Assembly (NCBI RefSeq): GCF_024448165.1
Contig: NZ_JAMOLN010000035.1
Location: forward strand, 1 to 60,986
Reading direction: 5' to 3'
DNA from: Streptomyces longispororuber
GTDB taxonomy: Bacteria > Actinomycetota > Actinomycetes > Streptomycetales > Streptomycetaceae
Length of the DNA: 60,986 nucleotides
Made by a program: the position numbers and the translations under genes. Below are positions 36,901-44,616 of the stretch, one piece after another (the first letter of the stretch is position 1; the number at the start of each line of letters is the position of its first letter). The notes beneath the pieces are model-generated. The model was not told the origin of the DNA. It saw only the letters and a list, made by a program, of their open reading frames with translations, and made no database searches.

Positions 36901-37495
36901 GGAACACCCCCGCAGAGGCGAACGACGCCGCCGCGACCCGCTGCACCCGCTCCCACGCGTGACGCAGTCCGGCCGCGTCGCGGCAGGCCGACATGCCGAT
37001 GCCACCGCCCCCGCCGGTGGCCTTCAGCATGACCGGGTAGCCGATCGCCTCGGCCGCGGCGAGCGCTTCGGTCACGTCCGCGAGCAGCCCGGTGCCGGGA
37101 GCCAGGGGCACCCCGGCGGCCTGCGCCGCGGCCCGCGCGGTGTGCTTCGCGCCGAACAGTTCCAGCTGGCGGGGGGTCGGGCCGACGAACGCGATGCCCG
37201 CGTCCTCGCAGCGCCGCGCGAAGGCGGCGTCCTCGGACAGGAACCCGTAGCCCGGGTGGACGGCCCCGGCCCCCGTGTCCTTCGCCGCCCGCAGGATCAG
37301 CTCCGCGTCCAGGTACGACTCCTTGGCGGGCGCGGGGCCGATCCTGACGGCCTCGTCGGCGAGGCGGACGTGCGGGGCGCCGCGGTCCGCGTCGGAGTGC
37401 ACCGCGACCGTGCGCAGGCCCAGCTCGCGGGCCGTACGGATGACGCGGACCGCGATCTCGCCGCGGTTGGCGACGAGCAGGGTGTCGAAGCTCAT
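33989..37495 (-). CDS. Biotin-dependent urea/guanidine carboxylase
   Basis: 1168 residues. Biotin carboxylase domain about 1-450 ([54 protein letters not shown]); KipI/KipA-like carboxyltransferase region about 470-1010 ([51 protein letters not shown]); C-terminal biotinyl domain with EAMKMES. It is annotated in databases as urea carboxylase, giving allophanate. Next to two DUF1989 proteins, homologues have been shown to carboxylate guanidine, giving carboxyguanidine; the substrate here is therefore more likely guanidine. Its ATG overlaps the stop of the upstream gene by 4 bases. Confidence 0.93.
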   Translation of the reverse strand: [1168 protein letters not shown]

Positions 37496-38085
37496 GCCCC
37501 ACCCGCCACGGTCAGCTCGACGGGGGTGGGCTCGAAGCCGTTGCACGGGTTGTTGATCTGCGGGCAGTTGGAGACGAGTACGAGCACGTCGCGCTCCGCC
37601 CGCAGCGTCACGCGCAGCCCCGGCGACGACAGGCCGTCGACGATGCCGAGCGTGCCGTCCTGCTCCACCGGCACGTTCATGTACCAGTTGACGTTCGAGA
37701 CGAGGTCCCGCTTGCCGAGGCCGTACCGGGCGCCCTCCGCGAGGAAGTTGTCGACGCAGGCGTGCTGAGACCAGGTGTGGTGGCCGTAGCGCAGCGTGTT
37801 GGACTCCTTGGAGCAGGCGCCGCCGACCGTGTCGTGGCGGCCCACCTCGTCGGCGACGACGGTCATCAGCGGGGTGTGCTCGTTGCTGAGCAGCACGCTG
37901 CCGGTGGTCAGGAAGATGCCGCCCTGCGCCTGGATCGTGTCGGGCGCGCTGTAGCGGACGGCCGTGTCCAGGGCGTCGTACACCAGGAAGTCCACGGCCT
38001 GGTTGCCCTTCAGGTCGGTGAGGGTGAGCGTCCGGCCGGCGCGGACGACGGCGGACCAGGCGGCACGGGCGGCGACGGTGGTCAC
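37492..38085 (-). CDS. DUF1989 protein, urea carboxylase-associated / carboxyguanidine deiminase subunit
   Basis: 197 residues from GTG 38085. The DUF1989 core is clear: DLKGNQAVDFLVYDA, SNEHTPLMTVVADEVGRHDTVGGACS, and NWYMNVPVEQDGTLGIVDGLSSPG. His and Cys residues in HDTVGGACSKESNTLRYGHH and NCPQINNPCNGFEPTP could bind metal. Established work on such pairs shows a heteromeric carboxyguanidine deiminase making allophanate and ammonia. It overlaps both neighbours by 4 bases, so it is translationally coupled. Confidence 0.9.
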   Translation of the reverse strand: MTTVAARAAWSAVVRAGRTLTLTDLKGNQAVDFLVYDALDTAVRYSAPDTIQAQGGIFLTTGSVLLSNEHTPLMTVVADEVGRHDTVGGACSKESNTLRYGHHTWSQHACVDNFLAEGARYGLGKRDLVSNVNWYMNVPVEQDGTLGIVDGLSSPGLRVTLRAERDVLVLVSNCPQINNPCNGFEPTPVELTVAGGA

Positions 38086-38909
38086 AGGATCCCCCTGGAG
38101 GCGAGGAAGTCGGCGGTGTTCAGGAAGGCGCGACGGCCCTCGGGCGTGGCGTCCCACAGCGGGTCCTTCTCCGTGGTCGGCGCGGCCCGCCAGGCGAGGA
38201 CCTCCAACGGGCCGCACACATAGGCCTCCTGGGGGTCGCAGGGGTGCGGCACGTTCGCGAGCAGCACCGTCACGTCCTGCTCGGCGCGGAGCGTCACGCT
38301 CGCGCCGGGACCGGCCGGACCGGTGAACTCCACCTCGCCGTCCGCGCCGATCCTGACCCCCTGGAAGAAGGAGAGCGACGGCGGCAGGTCGCGCGGCGTC
38401 AGCCCGTTCTTCGCGGCCGCCAGCTTGAACAGCTCACGTCCGGCCGGGGACGCCGACTCCGGCGTCCCCGCGCCGTAGCGCCGCTCGTTGCGCACGAGGG
38501 TGGAGGTGCCGCACAGCGCGTCGTGCCGGCCGCCGGTGGTGTCGGCCACGATCGAGGCGAGGACGCGGCCCTGGTCGGACAGGAGCAGCCTGCCCTCGCC
38601 GAGGTAGGCGTTCCACTGCACCTTCACGGTGTCGGCGACGTTCAGCCGCTCCCAGGGGCGGCCGTCGACGTGGAGGAGGAGGTGGGCGCAGGCCGTGCCC
38701 GTCGGGTCGGTGAGGCGCAGTTCGGTGCCGCGGGCCAGCACGCGGTGCGTGTAGCCGCCGCCCGCCACCGTCTCCGCCCACACCAAGTGGCCTGCCTCGC
38801 ACGGGGGTTCGGCCCAGTCGCGGGCGGGCACCACCGGCATCGCCTCGGTGCGGGTGCCCTGCTGGGCGCGGGCGTGGTCGCGGGCTCCGTAGGTGGTCGC
38901 TGTCGCCAT
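38082..38909 (-). CDS. DUF1989 protein, second urea carboxylase-associated / carboxyguanidine deiminase subunit
   Basis: 275 residues; longer paralogue of the next gene. GTELRLTDPTGTACAHLLLH, DTTGGRHDALCGTSTLVRN and LSFFQGVRIGADGEVEFTG carry the DUF1989 motifs, and PHPCDPQEAYVCGPLEV parallels the NCPQINNPCNGFEP tail of its partner. It is the first gene of the four-gene operon; GGAAGG precedes ATG 38909, and the TetR-type operator lies 35 bases upstream. Confidence 0.9.
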   Translation of the reverse strand: MATATTYGARDHARAQQGTRTEAMPVVPARDWAEPPCEAGHLVWAETVAGGGYTHRVLARGTELRLTDPTGTACAHLLLHVDGRPWERLNVADTVKVQWNAYLGEGRLLLSDQGRVLASIVADTTGGRHDALCGTSTLVRNERRYGAGTPESASPAGRELFKLAAAKNGLTPRDLPPSLSFFQGVRIGADGEVEFTGPAGPGASVTLRAEQDVTVLLANVPHPCDPQEAYVCGPLEVLAWRAAPTTEKDPLWDATPEGRRAFLNTADFLASRGIL

Positions 38910-38943
38910 GGCGGGACCTTCCGGCTGGACGTCGTGGGCCTGG

Positions 38944-38963
38944 TTTCTGTCGCCCGACAGAAA
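38944..38963. promoter_or_regulatory. Predicted TetR operator, site 1 (guanidine/urea operon and TetR gene)
   Basis: TTTCTGTCG-CC-CGACAGAAA, perfect 9-bp arms, followed by TTAGG. It lies 35 bases upstream of the operon start and about 100 from the divergent TetR gene. On the minus strand its edge reads CCTAATTT, a plausible -10 (TAATTT), so a bound protein would occlude RNA polymerase. The same site recurs at 47122-47141. Confidence 0.82.
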
Positions 38964-39064
38964 TTAGGGAGAGGCGGCTTCCGGCGCGTTGCCCGGCCAT
39001 TGCGCGTCCGTTACCGAGTCCTCACCCCGCCGCCGGTCCGAGCGGATGTGCAACGATCGGCCGC

Positions 39065-39691
39065 ATGAGCACTCCGGGAGCGCGTCGCGTCGGACGCCCG
39101 CGGGCCGCGCAGCGGCCGGACAGCGGGCTCGCGCCGCGTGCCGAACTCCTGGCGGCCGCGGCCGAGTTGTTCACCACCAAGGGGTACGCGGCGACCACCA
39201 CCCGCGCCGTCGCCGAACGGGCCGGGATGCGGCAGGCGACCATGTACCACTACGTCTCCGGCAAGGAGGAGCTGCTCGCCGAGCTCCTGGAGTCGACCGT
39301 CACGCCGTCCCTCGCCCTGGCCCGGACCCTGCTCGCCGACGCCGACGCGTCCGCCGCTGACCGGCTGTGGGAACTGTGCCGTTCCGACGTGGAGCTGCTG
39401 TGCGGCGGCCCGCACAACCTCGGCGGCCTCTACCTGCTGCCCGAGGTGCGTGCCGAACGGTTCGCCGGCTTCCACGCCGTACGGGCCGAACTCAAGGACG
39501 CCTACCGGCAGTTGCTGGCCGGAACCGCCGTCGGAGCCACCCTCGGCAAGGGCGAACTCGCCCTGCGGACCGACCTGTTGTTCGGGCTGATCGAAGGCGT
39601 CATCCTCGTGCACCGGTCCGATCCGGAGCGGCCGGTCGCGGTGTTCGCCGAGGCCACGGCCGACGCGGCGCTGCGCATCGCCGGAATCTGA
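39065..39691 (+). CDS. TetR-family transcriptional regulator
   Basis: 208 residues. The N-terminal helix-turn-helix is RAELLAAAAELFTTKGYAATTTRAVAERAGMRQATMYHYVSGKEELLAELLE; the rest is a helical ligand-binding domain of unassigned type. It is divergent from the guanidine/urea operon, with a perfect inverted repeat between them, and I infer that it represses that operon and the distant APC permease gene. The likely inducer is guanidine, carboxyguanidine or allophanate. No SD is evident. Downstream (39692-39975) I see only a possible conservon promoter TGACTC-N19-TAAGCT ending at 39842. Confidence 0.92.
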   Translation: MSTPGARRVGRPRAAQRPDSGLAPRAELLAAAAELFTTKGYAATTTRAVAERAGMRQATMYHYVSGKEELLAELLESTVTPSLALARTLLADADASAADRLWELCRSDVELLCGGPHNLGGLYLLPEVRAERFAGFHAVRAELKDAYRQLLAGTAVGATLGKGELALRTDLLFGLIEGVILVHRSDPERPVAVFAEATADAALRIAGI

Positions 39692-39975
39692 CACACCTGT
39701 TCCCACGGACGGGCGGACGCCCTCACTCCATGTGTGCGATTCGACGCTGAGCGTGCAAATGGGCGTGAGTGTATTCCTGTCCCCGGGGTTATTTCAGGGC
39801 CTTGCTGAATATGACTCGGCGATGATCCGGTCGGACTAAGCTCGCCCGCAGCGCACCGAGTTGAGATGTATTCGGGCGCTTGTTCCCCTGTGCGCCGATG
39901 GTTCGCTTTGATCCACGGAACAAAGTGCGGCGAACCACCGCGACCTTCCCCGACCCGACCGTTCTGAGGGCATAC

Positions 39976-41601
39976 ATGGTGAGTGTTCAATCGCCTCCCG
40001 GTGGCCGAGAAGTCCCCTACACACGCGTGCTGTTGCTGCCCGCCATGGTCATGGCCGCCGCCACCGGAGCGGCCGTCGCCGTGGTCACACAGCCCGCCCG
40101 CCTCGCCGTCGCCCTGTGCGGCACGCTCGGCACGCTCCTCGTGATCGCCGTCGCGGCCGAGGCCGTCCGGCGCGGCCGCATCCTCACGGGACTGCGCGCC
40201 CGGTACGCCCAGCACGTGAGCGAGTTGGAAGCCCGCATCACCGCCCAGGAACACCGCACGATGCGCGTCGCCAAGGAAGTCCTCCCGCACGCCCTGTACC
40301 GGCTGCGCACCGGCGACAACCCGAAGGACGCCGTCACCCGCACCTGCGACGCCGACCCCGACTTCCGCGAGGTCACCCAGGGCGAGCGCGAACTGCTCCG
40401 GCTCTGCCTGCGCGAGATCGACCGCGGCGACTCCGAGATCGACGCGGCGCAGCGCGCCTTCGTCTCCGTCGCCCGCCGCGTCCAGGCCATCGTGCACAAG
40501 CAGGCCCAGGAACTCCGCGAGATGGAGGAGGACCACGGCCGCAACCCCGAGGTCTTCGACGACCTCCTGCGGATCGACCACGGCACCGCCCTGATCGGCC
40601 GCCTCGCCGACTCCGTCACCGTCCTCGGCGGCGCCCGCCCCGGCCGCCAGTGGCCGCGGCCCGTCAAGCTCTACAGCGTGCTGCGCGGCGCCATGTCGCG
40701 CATCCTCGAATACCCGCGCATCGACCTGCACGCCATCTGCGACGTCGCCATCAAGGGCGTCTCCGTCGAGCCCGTCATCCACGCCGTCGCCGAACTCCTC
40801 GACAACGCCACCCGCTACTCGCCGCCCACCACCCGCGTGCACGTCACCGCCGTCGAGGTGCAGACCGGCATCGCCATCGAGATCGAGGACGGCGGCGTCA
40901 GCCTCGGCGAGGAGGCCCAGGCCAAGGTCGAGCGGATGCTCGACAAGGCCAAGGCGGGCGTCGACCTCAACGACCTCGGCGAGAACCCGCGCCTCGGCCT
41001 CGCGATCGTCGGCCGGCTCTGCTCCATGTACAGCATGCAGATCTCGCTGCGCCAGTCCGCCTACGGCGGCGTGCGCGCCGTCCTCGTCGTCCCGCGCGAC
41101 ATGATGAGCACCGAGCCCGCGCCCGGCCTCGCCCACGGCATCGGCGTCACCGCCGTGCCCCGCGTCGACCACAACGGCGTACCCATCAAGGAAGAGCCGC
41201 GCCTGAAGAAGACGCGCCGCCCCACCACGGGCCCGCGCCCCTCGGCCCCGCTCGTCGCCGCGGCGGAGGACGACGTCCCTGTGGTCACCGAATGGCGGGC
41301 CAACGGGCTGCCGCAGCGCCGCAGGAAGTACGACACGAAGATCATCGAGGACCAGATCATCGTGACGCCGCGCAACCCGGACCTCACCATGCCGCCGCCC
41401 GAGACCCACGGCGCGCCGACGACCGGCCCCGTGCCCTCCGCGGAGCCGGAGCACGACAAGCCGGCGCAGCCCGAACCCGGCCTGTGGGTCGAGGCGTTCA
41501 TGAACGGGCTCAAGCCCGACGCCCCGGCCCCGGACGGCGGCACGGAGAAGCCGCATGACGACGCGTACAACCAGCAGGTCGACGAGGGAGACCGCCAGTG
41601 A
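39976..41601 (+). CDS. cvnA: Conservon sensor kinase-like protein CvnA (RarA-like)
   Basis: 541 residues from ATG 39976 (GAGGG 5 bases upstream; GTG 39979 possible). Two hydrophobic segments (VLLLPAMVMAAATGAAVAVV, LAVALCGTLGTLLVIAVAA) anchor it. A helical part with DHGTALIGRLADSVTVLGG (the usual His-phosphorylation region, R/H reduced) leads to a HATPase domain with N-box VAELLDNATRYSPP and LGLAIVGRLCSMY. The C-terminal ~150 residues are disordered. In conservons this protein acts with CvnB, C and D in a G-protein-like membrane complex. Order and P450 partner match the S. coelicolor cvn9/rar operon, which affects aerial development. Confidence 0.93.
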   Translation: MVSVQSPPGGREVPYTRVLLLPAMVMAAATGAAVAVVTQPARLAVALCGTLGTLLVIAVAAEAVRRGRILTGLRARYAQHVSELEARITAQEHRTMRVAKEVLPHALYRLRTGDNPKDAVTRTCDADPDFREVTQGERELLRLCLREIDRGDSEIDAAQRAFVSVARRVQAIVHKQAQELREMEEDHGRNPEVFDDLLRIDHGTALIGRLADSVTVLGGARPGRQWPRPVKLYSVLRGAMSRILEYPRIDLHAICDVAIKGVSVEPVIHAVAELLDNATRYSPPTTRVHVTAVEVQTGIAIEIEDGGVSLGEEAQAKVERMLDKAKAGVDLNDLGENPRLGLAIVGRLCSMYSMQISLRQSAYGGVRAVLVVPRDMMSTEPAPGLAHGIGVTAVPRVDHNGVPIKEEPRLKKTRRPTTGPRPSAPLVAAAEDDVPVVTEWRANGLPQRRRKYDTKIIEDQIIVTPRNPDLTMPPPETHGAPTTGPVPSAEPEHDKPAQPEPGLWVEAFMNGLKPDAPAPDGGTEKPHDDAYNQQVDEGDRQ

Positions 41602-42005
41602 TCCAGCAACGGGCCAATTTCGACTGGATGCTCAAGGAGCTCGCCGAGTGCGTGCCCAACGTCCACCAGGTGGTGGTGCTCTCCTCGGACGGACTGCGCA
41701 TCGCCCGCTACGGAGGTGACCCGGACGCGGCCGACCGGATCGCCGCCGCCTGCGCGGGACTCCAGTCGCTGGCCTCCGCCGTCGCCACCGAGATCCCGGA
41801 CAGCGACGGCTCCATGAACATGGTCATCATCGAGGTCCACGGCGGCTTCTTCTACCTGATGGCCGCAGGCAAGGGCGCGTACCTCGCCGTCCTCGCCGAC
41901 CAGTTCGTCGACGCCGGGCTCGTCAGCCACCAGATGCGCGATCTCGTCATCCGGATCGGCGCGCACCTGACCAGCCCGCCGCGACGCAACGGCCAGACCG
42001 TATGA
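41598..42005 (+). CDS. cvnB: Conservon roadblock/LC7 protein CvnB (RarB-like)
   Basis: 135 residues. Single Roadblock/LC7 domain: FDWMLKELAECVPNVHQVVVLSSDGLRIA, ADRIAAACAGLQSLASAVA and FYLMAAGKGAYLAVLAD, similar to MglB, the GTPase-activating partner of the bacterial GTPase MglA. Overlaps cvnA and cvnC by 4 bases each (GTGA, ATGA), so translation is coupled. Confidence 0.95.
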   Translation: MIQQRANFDWMLKELAECVPNVHQVVVLSSDGLRIARYGGDPDAADRIAAACAGLQSLASAVATEIPDSDGSMNMVIIEVHGGFFYLMAAGKGAYLAVLADQFVDAGLVSHQMRDLVIRIGAHLTSPPRRNGQTV

Positions 42006-42409
42006 GTCCGCGCCCCCCGGATCCCCCGTTCCGAGAACAGCCGCCGCAACGCGAGCGCCGGTCCGCACAGGACGGCAAACCGGTCGACCCCGAGCGCCTC
42101 TACGTCATCACCGGCGGCACCGACGGGGCCGAGCGGGCGCCCCTCGATCTGGTCACCCTGATCGTGGCCCGCGCCGACCCCCCGCCGTCCGCCGCGCCGG
42201 AGCAGGCGGCCGTCTTACGCATGTGCCGGACACCTCTGTCCACAGCCGAGATCTCGGCCTATCTGAACCTGCCGTTCAGCGTGGTCACCGTGCTGCTCGG
42301 TGAACTCCTCGCGGCCGAACTGGTCCAGGCGCGCGCCCCGGTGATCCGCGGCGCGACCGCCGACCGTTCCCTCCTCGAAGCGGTGATGCATGGACTACAG
42401 AAGCTCTGA
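42002..42409 (+). CDS. cvnC: Conservon DUF742 protein CvnC (RarC-like)
   Basis: 135 residues. The DUF742 domain begins at RLYVITGGTD and includes a winged-helix part, VLRMCRTPLSTAEISAYLNLPFSVVTVLLGELLAAELVQ. The N-terminal 35 residues are Pro/Arg-rich. It overlaps cvnB by 4 and cvnD by 20 bases. Confidence 0.94.
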   Translation: MSPRPPDPPFREQPPQRERRSAQDGKPVDPERLYVITGGTDGAERAPLDLVTLIVARADPPPSAAPEQAAVLRMCRTPLSTAEISAYLNLPFSVVTVLLGELLAAELVQARAPVIRGATADRSLLEAVMHGLQKL

Positions 42410-43031
42410 CAGCACGGACACCGTGCTCGGGAGTGTGCACATCCCCGGCCCACGGGCCGAGGACCGGATGCCCGAGACGGTCACGTCCGCCGTGAAGATC
42501 GTCATCGTGGGCGGCTTCGGCGTCGGCAAGACCACCATGGTCGGCTCCGTCAGCGAGATCCGTCCGCTGACCACCGAGGAGACGATGACGCAGGCGGGCA
42601 TCGGCGTCGACGACAACTACGGCTCGGAGACCAAGACCGCCACCACCGTGGCCATGGACTTCGGCCGCATCAGGATCACCGACGAGCTGGTCCTCTACCT
42701 CTTCGGGACGCCAGGCCAGGAGCGCTTCTGGTTCCTGTGGAACGGCCTGTTCGAGGGCGCGCTCGGTGCCGTGGTCCTGATCGACACCCGCAGGCTGGAA
42801 GTCAGCTTCGACGTGATCGGGCGCCTGGAGGAGCGCGGCGTGCCGTTCGTCATCGCGAACAACGCCTTCCCGGACGGGCCGCGCTACCCCGCCGACGAAC
42901 TGCGCAACGCGCTCGACCTCGACCCGCACGTCCCGATCATCGAGTGCGACGCGCGCCGCAGGGCCTCCAGCCGCGACGTCCTCATGACCCTCATGCGCTA
43001 TCTGCACGAGATGGCACTGCACCACGCCTGA
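42390..43031 (+). CDS. cvnD: Conservon small GTPase-like protein CvnD (RarD-like)
   Basis: 213 residues. P-loop IVGGFGVGKTTMVGS near 36-50, switch II-like LFGTPGQERFWFLWNGLFEGA (DxxGQ becomes GTPGQ), and IANNAFPDG in place of the NKxD motif, so nucleotide specificity may be relaxed. By analogy with MglA it is the GTPase output of the conservon complex, with CvnB as GAP. The ATG lies inside cvnC. Confidence 0.94.
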   Translation: MDYRSSDSTDTVLGSVHIPGPRAEDRMPETVTSAVKIVIVGGFGVGKTTMVGSVSEIRPLTTEETMTQAGIGVDDNYGSETKTATTVAMDFGRIRITDELVLYLFGTPGQERFWFLWNGLFEGALGAVVLIDTRRLEVSFDVIGRLEERGVPFVIANNAFPDGPRYPADELRNALDLDPHVPIIECDARRRASSRDVLMTLMRYLHEMALHHA

Positions 43032-43110
43032 GGGCAGGGCACCGGAACCCCCGTGCCCCCGAACATCCTTGACCCCGAACTCAGTTGACCCGACGACCGG
43101 AGCGATCACC

Positions 43111-44616
43111 GTGACGCCTCCCTCCCAGCCCTCCCAGTCACCCGCCGGACACGACTCGTACGCAGACCCCGCGGCCGCGCCGCCGCCCGGCTGCCCCGCG
43201 CACGCCCTCGGCCCGGACGGACTGCGCCGGCTCTACGGACCCGAGGCCGACGAGGACCTCGCGACCGTCTACGAGAAGCTCCGCGCCGAGCACGGCGCCG
43301 TCGCCCCCGTGCTGATCCACGACGACGTCCGGATGTGGGCGGTGCTCGGCCACGCCGAGAACCTCCACATGGTGAGCACCACCTCGCAGTACAACCGCGA
43401 CTCGCGGGAGTGGACCGCCGTCAAGGACGGCACGGTCAAGCCCACGCACCCGCTCGCGCCCGTCTTCACCTGGCAGCCGATCTCCTCCATGACCGAGGGC
43501 CAGGAGCACCGCCGGCTGCGCGAGGCCAACAACCTCGCCATGGAGACCATCGAGCACCGCACCCTGCGCCGCGTCGTCAACAAGTCGACACAGGAGATCA
43601 TCAACCGGTTCTCCGAGCGCGGCACCTGCGACGTCGTCAGCGAGTTCGCCGAGCACCTGCCGATGATGGTGATGCTGGAGATCCTCGGCGCGCCCGAGGC
43701 GTACAGCGAGCGCTTCGTACAGGCGGCCCGCGACATGATCAAGGGCACCGAGACGGCCATCGCCAGCAACGAGTTCATCATGAGCGTCCTGATGGACCTC
43801 GCGGTGCGGCGCCGGGCCGACCCGATCGAGGACGACTTCACGAGCGCCCTCGTCACCGCCCCCGCCGGGCTCAGCGACGACGAGGTCGGCCAGCACCTGC
43901 GGCTCGCGCTCATCGCCGCGTACGAGGGCACGGCCAACCTCATCGCGAACGTGCTGCGCGTCGTCCTCACCGACCCGCGGTTCCGCGCCCAGCTCAACGG
44001 CGGGCAGATGACGGTCCCCGAAGCGGTCGAGCAGTCGCTGTGGGACGAGCCCCCGTTCAGCGCCATGGTCGGCTACTTCGCCAAGGTGGACACGGAGCTC
44101 GGCGGCCGGCACATCCGGGCCGGCGACGGCCTGATCTTCGGCATCCAGCCGGGCAACGTCGACCCGCACGTCCGCCCCGACCCGACCGCCCACATGATGG
44201 GCAACCGCTCGCACCTCGCGTTCGGCGGCGGCCCGCACGAGTGCCCGGGGCAGGACGTCAGCCGTGCCATCGCCGAGATCGGCGTCGACGCGTTCCTGAT
44301 GCGCCTGCCGGACGCCGAACTCTCGGTCTCCGAGGCCGAGTTGAAGTGGCGCTCGACGATCCTGTCGCGGCACCTCGTGGCGCTTCCGGTGGCGTTCTCG
44401 CCGCGTGCGCAGCAGGACGTCGTGTCCAAGCCGAGCACGGTGCCGCCGCAGCAGCACAAGGAGTGGCAGGTCTCGACGCCCGCGCCCGCGGCGACCCCGA
44501 TGCCGGCCCCGGCGGCGCCCGCACCCACCGCGCCGGCGCCGGTCCCGGCCGCCGCCGAACCGCAGCGCCCCCTCGGCGCCTGGCAGCGCTTCCTGCGCTG
44601 GTGGCGCGGCTACTGA
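43111..44616 (+). CDS. Cytochrome P450 of the CYP157 type, lacking the ExxR motif (RarE-like)
   Basis: 501 residues from GTG 43111 (GGAG 8 bases upstream). Heme ligand C378 is in FGGGPHECPGQDVS. The normally invariant K-helix ExxR reads EQSLW (307-311): both Glu and Arg are replaced. The I-helix is also odd, AYEGT instead of AGxET. Both fit the CYP157 family, known to lack ExxR and to accompany conservons. A Pro/Ala-rich linker and a C-terminal QRFLRWWRGY amphipathic tail (about 445-501) may attach it to the membrane or to the Cvn complex. Its reaction is unknown. Its stop lies within 7 bases of the convergent gene's stop. Confidence 0.93.
   Translation: MTPPSQPSQSPAGHDSYADPAAAPPPGCPAHALGPDGLRRLYGPEADEDLATVYEKLRAEHGAVAPVLIHDDVRMWAVLGHAENLHMVSTTSQYNRDSREWTAVKDGTVKPTHPLAPVFTWQPISSMTEGQEHRRLREANNLAMETIEHRTLRRVVNKSTQEIINRFSERGTCDVVSEFAEHLPMMVMLEILGAPEAYSERFVQAARDMIKGTETAIASNEFIMSVLMDLAVRRRADPIEDDFTSALVTAPAGLSDDEVGQHLRLALIAAYEGTANLIANVLRVVLTDPRFRAQLNGGQMTVPEAVEQSLWDEPPFSAMVGYFAKVDTELGGRHIRAGDGLIFGIQPGNVDPHVRPDPTAHMMGNRSHLAFGGGPHECPGQDVSRAIAEIGVDAFLMRLPDAELSVSEAELKWRSTILSRHLVALPVAFSPRAQQDVVSKPSTVPPQQHKEWQVSTPAPAATPMPAPAAPAPTAPAPVPAAAEPQRPLGAWQRFLRWWRGY

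Noticed and set aside
33980..37768. 1262-codon open frame on the plus strand opposite the carboxylase gene
   Set aside because: It is antisense to a gene with clear domains, has an Arg/His/Ala-rich composition typical of GC-rich shadow frames, and shows no motif or ribosome site.
38910..39064. Guanidine riboswitch upstream of the guanidine/urea operon
   Set aside because: The leader to the predicted start is only about 35 bases and lacks the expected conserved hairpins; the palindrome there fits a DNA operator.
43069..43110. TTG start for the P450
   Set aside because: No SD; GTG 43111 has GGAG at the right distance.
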